From the NCBI GenBank assembly GCA_021904315.1, contig CM038919.1:8866001-8930000 (forward strand): a DNA stretch of 64,000 bases, given 5' to 3'. A program made the translations under genes and the position numbers. Below, piece by piece: positions 1 to 10,340 of this stretch. The notes under the pieces are model-generated. The model did no database searches. It was not told the origin of the DNA and saw nothing but the letters and a program-made list of their open reading frames with translations. How positions within the stretch are numbered: position 1 is the first letter of the stretch; each line of letters starts with the position of its first letter. Origin of the DNA: Sphagnum magellanicum. Lineage: Eukaryota; Streptophyta; Sphagnopsida; Sphagnales; Sphagnaceae.

Positions 1-55
1 CCCAGCCTTGAATGTTTCAGCTCAGAATTTGATTTCCAATAATGCTAAGTCTAGC

Positions 56-205
56 ATAATCTGGAATAGTCTCAGAAGGCAGATCTCAAATGGCAGCTTA
101 AGGTGCATGGGCATATTTTCCAATGCTGCAGCTATCCTAATCTGGAATCATCTCAGATGATAAATCTCAAATGGCATCTCAAGGCACATGGGCATATCTT
201 CTTGA
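56..205. repeat. 81-bp tandem duplication
   Basis: Two adjacent copies share the words TAATCTGGAAT, ATCTCAAATGGCA and CATGGGCATAT at an 81-bp offset (for example CTGG at 61 and 142). The copies have drifted, so the duplication is not recent. Confidence 0.75.
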
Positions 206-1118
206 TATTGAAGATTGGAGTGTTAACCACTTTCATGTGGCCAGAAAATGCATCAAACTGACCATGCATTCAACCATCAAATATTATGAAAGGTAGTTGG
301 GTGAAAGCATGGTAAAGTGAGTCAAAGAACATGTCAAACAAAATCCTTTTGAAAGCCATGTTAGAGAAAAGGATTAGAGATTGTACAAAAACTTCACATT
401 TGCATGAAACTTTTGCAAATTTTTTTTTTGAGGGTTGAGTGATGAACTTGCCTGTTTGATACATTTGGTGTAACTTGGCATACCTCAAATGTCCTTTGAG
501 TGAAATAGGAAAGATGTTATGGAAAGAAAGTGTTTACCAAATAGTCGAACAAGACATCCAACAGCAAGTTTAAATATAGTCATACACAACATGAATTCTT
601 ATTATGCTACAAACTTGCCCAAGAGAATTCATTATGAAGTTTGGGAAATGCAACTCTTTCAAATCTCCTTAAAAAGGGTGAAAGTTTTGCTTCAAAATTT
701 CTCAGTGTAATGGGCAATTCACAAGGATGGGTACACTTAGGTGCTCATGAAAAATAAAGCAACCAAAATATTCCTAGAAGTTCTTATTGATGAGCAGTTC
801 ACAAGTATAAATTGCACTCTTTGAAATCACAGTGTAATTTCATTCTGTTATTGTTAAGAAAACAAGATTGGATTGCTTGCTGGCAGAAGGATAGCCTAAA
901 CTTTAACCTAATCAGGTGCCAATCTATTGTGGAGAACATTAACCTCTGAGCCACAATACTTGCTTACCTTGAATTGAAACTCTTGAACTAAGATAACACT
1001 TACATGAGTTGTGATGAGTAAATACACAATGTTTCTCCAAAGACAGCCAAATAGCACAAAGGGAATGCTAGTGCCACTAGGGTGATTCCACATAGAAAAT
1101 AAAAATGCAAACAGAAGT

Positions 1119-1265
1119 GACTACCAAGACTGGAGTTTCCTGCTAAGATATCTGTGAGATTGCAGATAAACAGTCATCATGCGGAAAACAAAAGGCAAGT
1201 TCAGACTGACTAACCAAGACTGGAGTTCCCTGCTCTTGTCAATAGAATAGATCTGTGAGATTAGA
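1119..1265. repeat. about 90-100 bp imperfect tandem duplication
   Basis: The word CCAAGACTGGAGTT occurs at 1124 and 1214, and ATCTGTGAGATT at 1150 and 1251. It lies just past the PEX13 stop codon, in the likely 3' untranslated region. Confidence 0.65.
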
Positions 1266-1373
1266 AGGAAACCTCCACAAAAACTTTCTCTCATCAATAC
1301 AAGATCCATAGTTCAGGATGTAGCCTGGTTAACATGGGCAGCATTCACTCTCATGACAGGTGTGGGCAAAGAA

Positions 1374-4122
1374 TTATTTCCCCCACACAGAATCCCAGTT
1401 GTTGCTCGCATCACCAGTGCCACTTGGAAGGGCAGGTGGGACTGGTGGGCTTTTAGGCCTAGTGTGGCCCTTGCTGCGTACACCAAGCAGCCGGAGAACA
1501 AATCGAGCTAGTTCGCCATACAAAACTCCAGCACGATCACAAAGCTGCATCCAGTGGCATGTGTTAATCTCTATCACCCCATTTTCAAAGACCATACTAC
1601 AGTCATGACCTTGTTTTGTCTCCTACCACCAGTACCTGCAATTGCACACTGGTTGCCATGGTGTGTTTTATGTGTCCAGTGCACATTCCAGATACTACCT
1701 CATGGCTACAGCATCCTTTTCTTGACAGCAGGACACCTTTTACAGCTATGACATGCACAGCATGCATGCCCAATCTTTCCATCAGGAGTCCCATATGACT
1801 TCAATGGGAAGCAATAAAAAACGATCTAGCTGGATTTTCACGCACAAATGGTGATCCAAAACACATCTTTATGATGGGATAGTATACCTGCAGTAGCAAA
1901 AAGGGTGAGGAAATAAACATAAGACACAGTGCTAGATTCACATACCTGAAGAAGTGCAGTGATGAAGAAATGGAAGGCATGCGTGTTCTCATCAACCAAA
2001 ATGGAAAGGCGGCCGAAAAAGTTCAAAAAGCCATTCAACTGCACCACCCTCTGTCTCTGTCAGATTCAATCTACTTAAGTCTGATGATCTTCTAAACACT
2101 ATCACCAGCAATATGAATTGAGAGGCAAGTTAGCTACTACATATGAACACCTCTGACCCTTTTCCAATTCTCATGCAATTTGAACCTGCCTTCAAGCAGG
2201 GGAGATGTACAAGTGGGCTGACCTTTCAAATTTAAAGGTGTTGTTAAAAAGTGTCTTTTTTTCAGCATGGATGAAACACAAAAATAATTCCCCTTCGCTG
2301 GACACTAGTGCTTTGTTTGATGTAGGTACTGGAGCAATTCTAAATACAAATAACAACTGGTCTATTTTACACTGATTGTCCTGATTATTCTGCAATGCAA
2401 AATCACTGAAGCTCTTTGGAAGAAATTTTGGTAACAATGACTGGAGATTTTCATTTCAGAAGGGTGCAGTTTACTTTTCAATTTACTGAAGATGGCATTG
2501 AGGATCTTAATCTGAAACTCCACCTCTTAAATGTAACAGATCGCTAAAAATGATAACCCCAAGATTCCACCAGCTCAACAGTGGATAACAATTTCCATCA
2601 CTTGTAGATGATCTACACCAACGACAGGAATTGGATATTACAGTGACAATTAGGCCCACTCTTTCCAGAGCATCATCACCAATGAGACACTTGCCAACAG
2701 ATGACTGTTGCATTCTATGATTGGTAATACACTTCCATTTATGCATGAAAACTCAAAAGAAAGAGAAATGGAGTGTACCGCATGTAGCATAGACTGCCAA
2801 ATGTTTGGTGGCCCAGGAGGACGGCCTGCATTGGGATCATTAGGATCTCCAGGTCCTCCATAGCCATATGGTGCCATTTCCCCTCCACCCATACCACCAT
2901 AACCACCACTCATTCCACCATAACCCCTCCCTCCATATTGACCATACCCTCCACTCCCATATCTATTGTACATGCTGCCATAGCCGCTGCCAAGTCCTCC
3001 ACCATAGCTGCTGCCATAGCCACTATAAGTGTTACCATATCCACCACCATACATGCTGCCACTGTAAGGGCTTCCATATGTGCTACCATATCCACCCATG
3101 CTACTTCCCATCCCCCCATATAGAGATGGCCTGTTATAGCTTGTCAGTGCCCCACCGTATCCTGCAGTGCACAATATACCCTTCTGAAGATAAGAAAATT
3201 GGCCAAAACTCTTCTGCAGAAAATTGTTTATATCAAGGGCTATCCTCCACACCTATAACACAAACATCTTACCAGAAGTGTTTACCTCCCAGGGCCGAGG
3301 AGGCATCTGCCGACCAGCGACAGTCCCACCAGCAACAGCTGAATTCCTTGGTATTCCATTGTCATCTTTTGCACCTTCATTGACAACACCAGCATCTGCA
3401 ACTGTTGCAGCAGTGCTGGGGCTATCAGAAGGTGGTGCAAATGGAGAGGGGCCACTGCTGCCTGCCTGTGCACCACCCCGCTTCCAAGGTTTTGGTGGTG
3501 CTCGACGACCTGCTTTCAATTCAAGCATGCCTACTTCAGATATGCACTTCAGAAAATCACCAAAAGTGCCTGTCCTTATACAGCTCCAACATTATGCCAG
3601 TCGAATCTGTTACCTCACCCAAGATATCCTCTCTTTATCCTGCTTGGTTAGACATCAGGCCTTAGCTCCAGGTATGCAAAACTACTACATAGGTCAGGGA
3701 ACCCCAAACCTTTTCAAATTCAATTAGTGTGGTATGCCATCCAGCAAAAGAAACCATCTCCACAAGTACTGAGAACTTCTTCATACTTACTGGATGGAGC
3801 CCCAGTCATATGGGGTTCCATCCTGCAAAAGAAAAGCACAAATTCACCAGTCTCACAAGGCTAAGTAGCCACTAAGCACCAAGAAATCCTTCCTTAGAGG
3901 ATGTTCAGGATTTCGAGCTGTTCGTCTACATCCCAATTTCCTCAATGTGAGTACGACATAATCCATCAAAATGCTCAAAGACCCACATCACAGAAATCTT
4001 GTCTCTAACCCTAAACCCCAAAATTCCACATGTTTGTTGCCTCATATAAAGCGCCACACATACCATCACGTTCATACCCAATTCTGAAACCCTAATCCAT
4101 CAATCGTACCTGCTGCAGCCAT
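1374..4122 (-). CDS. PEX13: Peroxin-13 (PEX13), peroxisomal membrane docking protein
   Basis: PEX13 forms the docking site with PEX14 on the peroxisome membrane for the import receptors PEX5 and PEX7. Five coding exons on the minus strand fit GT-AG rules and keep one frame: 4122-4110, 3509-3273, 3161-2779, 2050-1946, 1544-1374, giving 302 residues (Arabidopsis PEX13 is about the same length). Visible parts, in order: an N-terminus [13 protein letters not shown] with the plant PPKPW motif; a second RPW motif; a long Gly-Tyr-rich region (about residues 85-185); [14 protein letters not shown]; the membrane-associated core NFFGR...[10 protein letters not shown]; then [15 protein letters not shown] and the C-terminal NWDSVWGK. 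As in other plant PEX13 proteins, no SH3 domain follows. The start is the ATG at 4122: its 13-nt exon restores the family's N-terminus through a phase-1 junction. The longer reading from 3528 would read through the splice acceptor. Confidence 0.93.
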
Positions 4123-4620
4123 TTCCTCCTGTCACCGTCGTCAGCGTCTCATACTATCATCTCCCTCGTTTTCGAAGAAAAAAATCGCTGGGGAAATCTG
4201 GAAAAAAACCTCCTGCTCTTCTTTATCCGTTTCTTTTCTCCCACTTGATTCTCACCGTAACCAACCCTATATTTTGCTACTTGGAGGCATTTCTCCCTCC
4301 CTCATCACGCAACTCCTTTTCTTTCTCGAGGGGACGGGGGCTATGGATCAGAGCTGAATTCTCTTCCTACAGAACTCGACTCGACTCATAGTCCAACAGG
4401 GCTACAGAAGCAATGCAAACCATCGGGGAATGGACGGGAAAATGGAAATTCTCGCTGCGATTTTACTCTTCTTGGCTTGCCTTCTAGCAACGCTGGCGCC
4501 GCGGTAACGAAAGCTCTCGGCGACGTGATGAAATCAAAAGCTCTGGTATTGACCAGTTTTCTTGTGATACTGACTCCACCCAACTATGGTATTACTTTTA
4601 CCACACCCTTGCCTCGGGGA
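4123..4620 (-). promoter_or_regulatory. PEX13 5' leader and promoter region
   Basis: GC content rises here relative to the AT-rich DNA on the far side. The leader upstream of the ATG at 4122 is pyrimidine/purine biased, as usual for plant leaders. A telo-box-like CTAACCCTAAACC lies at about 4005-4018 inside the first intron. No clear TATA box was identified. A 65-codon reading frame here on the minus strand has no family resemblance. Confidence 0.45.
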
Positions 4621-5155
4621 ATATTCCATTAACCCAGGTTAGATTTCATTAGCATGGGGGTAGATTCTCTTTTATTTCGCTGGAGAGCTTGCAATTTCGA
4701 AGTCCCTAGAATAGGATCTTTTATTTCGAGCCAAGTGTTTTTGATTATAAGCAGAGGTTTTTTTTCCATTTTGAGCAAGGGCTTTTTTATTCTGAGCATT
4801 TTTGATTTTGAGTAAGGGGGTTTTTTATTCTAAGCACAGAGTTTCTTAATTTTGGGGAAGGAGCTTTTGATTCCAAGCATGGGGATTTAGATTCTAAACA
4901 CACTTAGAATATTTTTAAAACGTGAAATTGTGGCTTGAAATTGAGTGTGAAAAAACTTGAATACTTTTATAATTTGAATTTTTATAAACTTGTCCAACTT
5001 GCTTGAGGTCTAGAGGTTCAAACCAGTGTTGTGGATGTAAATGGTTTGGGACTTAGACTCTGTGTAAGTGTAAATCCCATAATGAAATTTATTTATTCTC
5101 CATGCAAGTGTAAGACCATTATCATATATATTAAATTTACAATGTCTGTCTGTTT

Positions 5156-5408
5156 GTTCGGGCAGTTTCCAGGCACTGCCCGGACCTTTGTTTTTTTGGA
5201 TGGGTTTTGTTTTCTGTGTCAGTTAAACTGCTCGGACCTTTGTTTTTTTGTTTTTGATGGGTTTTGTTTTCTGTGTTAGTTAAACTGCCCGAACCTTTGT
5301 TTTTTTTTTTTGGATGGGTTTTGTTTTCTGTGTCAGTTAAACTGCTCGTACCTTTGGTTTTTTTTTTTTTTTTGGATGGGTTTTGTTTTCTGTGACAGTT
5401 ATTACTCG
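5156..5408. repeat. Four-copy tandem repeat with T-tracts and inverted ends
   Basis: The unit (about 55-65 bp) reads ACCTTTG, a T-tract, GGATGGGTTTTGTTTTCTG, then CAGTTAAACTGC. Unit length varies with the T-tract. The first 12 bases, GTTCGGGCAGTT at 5156-5167, recur as the exact reverse complement at 5283-5294. CGGGCAGT...ACTGCCCG also makes an 8-bp hairpin at about 5159-5182. The 93-codon minus-strand frame across it is only a translated repeat. Confidence 0.8.
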
Positions 5409-5409
5409 A

Positions 5410-5425
5410 CGGGTGCATTATGCAC
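5410..5425. repeat. Short perfect inverted repeat
   Basis: GGTGCAT and ATGCACC face each other across a single T immediately after the tandem array, so the hairpin lies at the array's edge. Confidence 0.6.
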
Positions 5426-7419
5426 CAGGTTCACACTAGTGTAAATATATATATGTTTCATAATGTTTTTGAAGATAAGCCAGCTAAATAAATGGCCAAT
5501 TGCAAAAAAAAACCATCAAAATATACACCCACAACTAATTCATATGACTTTGCAGGACAGTCTGATTTACACTAGATTTACACGTTGTATATATGGTTAT
5601 TGACATTTACATGCACAACACCGGTTCAAAACCTTGTGCTCAAAATCAAGAACCTTTGTGCCTAGGGCTTTGAAATTGCAAGGTCTTGAGAGAAAGAAGA
5701 ATCTACCTTGAGTTCATGGAATGTTTCTTAATGCAAGTGGTATCGTAAAAGTATGGCCCTTTGATATTTCATACTTAACTCTCTTTCAGTGGAATTGTGA
5801 AATTAACCTTTTGCTAAAAATCAAGTTAAAACTTTGAAACTAAACTTTTAAAAACAAGTTCATGTTTTTTAGGTAGGCACATTGAAGTAGGCTCAATTTT
5901 ATGGGTAGATGATGAATTTTAACTTCTTTTTAAATTAGACATTTTCATAATTTTAATTTTAACTTGTTGTAAAACTTCATATCTATAAAATTGTTAACCT
6001 TGGGGAATGTCTAATGTGTACTTCAAATTAGATGTTTTTAAATTAAGCACGAAGGTTCATGAATTTGAGAAAACAAAATAGTCAAAACTAGATTTATAGA
6101 TTTAGCAATTTGTAAAAATTGTAATTACATGGTCTTTCCAAAAGAAGAACATGGCAACACCTGTATATATTCTTGCACTTGGAATTAATATCAACATTGA
6201 TAGCAAGGACCTATGAATCTTATATGAATTGAAGCGATACCAACCTTGTATCTACACTAGCCTAAAATGGCTTAAGGACCTGTTGATAACACTAGCCTTG
6301 TATAATCAATTTTACATTATTCTCAATACTAAATACATATTGTCAAGTATTCGAGCACTAGTTCTTGGGGTTCATATTGTGGTTTTCAAAAAAACAAATA
6401 TTTGATTTTGATATTAACTATAGTTCTCAAATTTTTGAAAAAAAGAAGAAGTACATGTCTAGTTTTGGCAAATGCTTGCCAAATAATTTATTTATTTTCC
6501 AAATTTTCATTAGGCAAGATCAAAAATGAGTTTTCTCTTAAATATCAACTCCCAAATATAAAAAATTTCTAGACATTCGACAATTGTCAAGTAACAAAGT
6601 ATCAATATGTGTTTCATGAAATGATTGCTCATTCTGTACTAGTCCATTCATGTATTTATAATCCAAATGCATTAACATGTATAATGCTTCTTGAATGTCT
6701 TGTTATCCACTATTTGGCATGTGTATGCTTCATGAGCTTCATTCCAAGAGTGTTTTTTGATTACACAAAGGTGGTAGTTACATTAATTACAAAATTGCAT
6801 AGGTAGTTTATGTTCATTGTCATGATGGATTCCAAGGGAAAACACTTTCAATTTTATTCCAATGACAAATAAATATATATAGGGTGCAACTTATTGAAAA
6901 AAAAGTAAACTTTATAAATTATTTAAATATAAATAGGTGTTTAAAAATACCTAGAATATATTTTAAATATTTTCAATTGTAATAAATATTCTTTTAATAT
7001 TTATTATTCCTTACATACCAAAACATACACCTTTAGTTCTTGTGTTCAATAATATATATAAAGATTGACTTTTCTAGGAATGGATTGTTAACACAAATGG
7101 ATCAAAATATATTGTTCATATCTATTTTTAAATTAATTAGTTGTGAGGAAAGAAAAGTTGATTTACATCATGAAATTCAATTGCTTCATGGTTAGGCTAT
7201 TCAAACCTAGCTTTCCTAGGTTAGGTTTCTTAGCCTAGGTCACCTAGGCATATTTGAGTAGGCATTGTTTGCCAAGTGGCATCACACAATTGAGGCAAAA
7301 AAATTAATTTTTAATTTTAGGTTGCCACATGGTGGTTCATAATTGGAAAACAAATTGTTCAGTTTGGCCTAGGTTTCCATGTGGCAACAATTCCAGGAAG
7401 GATTATACACCAAGTGATT

Positions 7420-7540
7420 TCATTAGATTTTAAATGAATTCATTAGTCCCACTAAACATGATTTAATGAGGATGCAATGAATTCATTGGTTCATTGAATG
7501 GGGACTAATGACCTCCACCCACATTTTGTAATAGTGAAAT
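7420..7540. mobile_element. MITE-like hairpin element, copy 1
   Basis: CATTAGTCCC at 7441-7450 and GGGACTAATG at 7501-7510 are exact 10-bp inverted arms. The segment TTTCATTAGATTTT..AATGAATT is shared with a second locus at 61,301-61,450. The right edge reads TAATAGTG, so in reverse it begins CACTATTACAAAATG, resembling the CACTACTATAAAATG that starts the other copy. No coding capacity. CACTA-type ancestry is an inference. Confidence 0.45.
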
Positions 7541-8540
7541 AATTAGCAAAATAATATTTATGACTTAGGCTTAAGTTATCACATGGTGGCATGTTGTTAA
7601 CATTTAAGTCTAGGCTACCTAGGCTAGCCACATGTGACAACAAATAATTAATCAATAATTTATTAATTCATATTTTTAAATTAAATCTAGGCAATTGGAT
7701 ATGTTTTCCATGATTGTGATACAAACAATTGCAACCATGGAAGACACAATTGTAGATGGTAATTTAACTAATGCCACATATATTACTAATGGTAGATACA
7801 ATGTGGTCATTTGGATTGCAATATTATGTGGTCATGTGTATGGCATAAATGACTACAAATGTTTTAATTATATTATGTTTCCATTTGATTCATTTTGGAT
7901 AATCATATCAATTCTCTTAACTATATTATTTATTTTAAAGGAATTAAGAGGAATGCATTGAATAGTTCAATTGATTTCAATTTGATTTTATGGATAAACT
8001 ATGTTTACATTTATGTTTAGCAATGTTCATTGGATGCATTTGATTAGATTATACACCATACAAACATTTTGAAAGTTACAAATTTTATTCCAAAAGGGTG
8101 ATAAGGAAAAAAAAATTATTTTAGCCATTTGGTTGATTGTTTGTATTCACTAGGCTTAAAACTTGTAACCCCAAATGTAAACCAGCACCGTACAATTTAT
8201 TTTAATTTGAATTATTCAGTTTTTTTCACACAAATTAGTTCCTTATAGATTTTATATTTGGTAGACAATGAAGAAAAAAGGCTTTCAATGCTTGTATTCA
8301 AAAAATGATATTCTAATTATGAATAAACCTCCAAGTGAATATTAATTGGTTATAGTGACTCGACAAATGCCTTTTTACATCAAAGCATGGAATACATGAT
8401 TAGAACATTTGATGACTATTATGCGAACTTAATCATGTATAATCATATGTGGCATGACTCTATGCCATTTATGTGATTTTAATCATGATTATGACTAGAT
8501 GTGCTTATGATTACATAATTAATACTCATCTTGAAAAATG

Positions 8541-8760
8541 TGTAGCTAGTCTAGGTAGGTAGATAGGTACACATAGGGTAGGTTAAATAATTAGGGACAT
8601 GTGATAGGCTACGTGTAGATACTTATAAGCTTGGTAATTTGGTAGCTAACCTTGGTAGAGTAGGTAAGTAAGTAGTTAGGTTGGGTAGGGAGGTAGATAG
8701 GTATCTTAGGTAGGCTACATTGGCAAGTATTGTAGGCTAGGTAGCTATATAGATGGCCTA
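8541..8760 (+). repeat. TAGG/GTAGGTA-rich degenerate microsatellite
   Basis: Words such as TAGGTAGGTAGATAGGTA recur irregularly. Similar tracts occur at 9200-9290, 28,355-28,395 (as TACC) and 56,550-56,640. Confidence 0.65.
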
Positions 8761-8944
8761 CATATGTAGGTGTTAACACCACAATGGTAGTTGGTAGTTA
8801 GTAGTAATAAGAATTTGCCAATTGTTTAATTCCTACAAAAGGCAATTGCCATTTGTTTAAAAAATCAACGCCTAATTTGTATGCCTAATTTGTAAGAGGC
8901 TACCATTACTCTTGACAAGGATTTGAAGGTGAAGGCATGGGAGT

Positions 8945-8969
8945 TGTGTGTGTGTGTGTGTGTGTGTGT
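8945..8969. repeat. (TG)12 microsatellite
   Basis: An uninterrupted dinucleotide run of about 25 bases. Confidence 0.95.
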
Positions 8970-9689
8970 TATGGGGTATGTAAGGTCAAAATACATTTCT
9001 TCCTTGTCTTTCCCTTTATTTATATGGGTTTATGTGTTGGTCTTAACTTGAAGTATAGCAAGTAGTAAATATATAATTTTTTTATTATAATAGTTGAGCA
9101 TGCATAACAATAAATACGTAGTTTTCATACTTGCCACCTACACTAGGTAGGTTGTCGAGGCTCTCGGCAACTTATTGCCTAAGCCTAGCTTTTTATGTTA
9201 GCCTAAGTTATGCTAATATTAAAGTAGCTAAGTAAGTAAGTAGTTTGGGTAGGCTAGTAAATAGGTATAGGTATCTAGGATAAGTATGTCCTTTGTGATT
9301 GCATTTGCAATTATGACTACACAACCATGGTAGACATGGACATTAATTACATTTGCAACTACAACCATGTAAATGAGTATTAGTGATAAAAATGTGTTTA
9401 AATTGATAACAATTAATCATGTAATCTTGTAATTGATTAATTGTAATTATAAAAATCAAGTTTTGGCATAGTGCACCATCCCATTATTCATAACCACCTT
9501 TTAAAGCGTTAAAAAAAACAACTCAAATTTGTTTTTGAGATTGATATTGTTGAACCATTACTTGCCATGTTGAAGCATGTTCATGGAACAAATGTGGATT
9601 GGGCAAGCAAGATGATTTTTCTATACATTCCCACAAGGTACAAAATCTTGGCACCATTTTTGTTGCAAATGATATTAAATTATTACACT

Positions 9690-10340
9690 AACTATAATTA
9701 GGTAAGTTTTATTTAAGGTTTAGGGTTGAATAGGGTTGGTGGTTTAAAAGTTTGGGGTTTAAGGTTCAAAGTTTATGGTTTAATGGTTTAAGGTTTAGGG
9801 TTCAAATTTGGGGGAATTCTAGTATATGGTATACATAAATTCAAGTGAATTTTGAACTTCAATGATAAGTTGAATAAAAGTTGTAATTAACTGAATTAGT
9901 TTAGGGTTCAAGGTTTAAACGCTTGGGGTTCAAGGTTTAGGGTGCAAATTATGGGTTCAACCATACATAAGTTGCACCAACTATAATCAAGTAAACTTGG
10001 TTAAAGTTTAAGGTTTAGGGGTTTAGGGTGTAAAATAAGGGAACATGTATGGTATATATGCATAAGATTAAATAAAATATGGGTTGGAATTATAAGTTAC
10101 ACCATGTGTAATCATGTAAGCTTTATTAAGGGTTTAGGGTTTAGGGTGCAAAATAAGGGAGCATGTATGGTATATATGCATAAGATTATGTGAAAATTGG
10201 GTTGGAATTATAAGTTACACCAAATGTAATTAAATAAGCTTGTTTAGGGTTTAAGATTTAAGGGGTTTAAGGTTATAAGTTTGGGGTTTAAGGTGCAAAA
10301 TAGGGGAGTGTGTATGGTATACATAAAGTTCATGTAAAAT
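9690..10340 (+). repeat. Degenerate telomere-like (TTTAGGG) array with longer period
   Basis: GGTTTAGGGTT, TTTAAGGTTTAGGG and similar words recur throughout. In the second half they are embedded in a longer unit of about 115-135 bp containing GGGTTGGAATTATAAGTTACACCA, AAATAAGGGA.CATGTATGGTAT and ATGCATAAGATTA, with starts near 10,021, 10,137 and 10,274 and a more diverged one before. This looks like interstitial plant telomere-type sequence that was later amplified as a longer tandem unit. Confidence 0.75.

Larger units (their letters stand above)
1..1373. other. 3' flank of PEX13, no gene seen
   Basis: No protein family was recognised on either strand. The stretch holds two local tandem duplications, listed separately at 56-205 and 1119-1265. 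Because PEX13 runs on the minus strand and stops at 1374, the upper part of this stretch should include its 3' untranslated region. Confidence 0.6.
4621..7419. other. AT-rich intergenic DNA
   Basis: No gene recognised. It begins with runs of TTTTGAGCA/TTCTGAGCA-like words (about 4700-4880), holds the foldback/tandem repeat at 5156-5425, and at about 6868-6960 holds a partial third copy of the repeat family found at 13.6 and 14.4 kb. Confidence 0.6.
7541..9689. other. AT-rich intergenic DNA with TAGG-rich tracts
   Basis: No gene recognised. About 8541-8760 and 9200-9290 are dominated by irregular TAGG/TAGGTA words, a (TG)n microsatellite lies at 8945-8969, and the rest is low-complexity AT-rich sequence. 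Confidence 0.6.

Noticed and set aside
2868-3383. Long plus-strand open frame (171 codons, His/Cys/Ser-rich)
   Set aside because: It is the antisense of the Gly-Tyr-rich PEX13 exon; its odd composition comes from the GGY/TAY codons opposite.
4985-5020. B-box-like GAGGTTCAAACC with an upstream A-box-like word
   Set aside because: The two words are only about 20 bp apart, too close for a tRNA or SINE promoter.
5137-5418. 93-codon minus-strand frame with Lys-rich repeats
   Set aside because: It is a translation of the T-tract tandem repeat; no gene signals.
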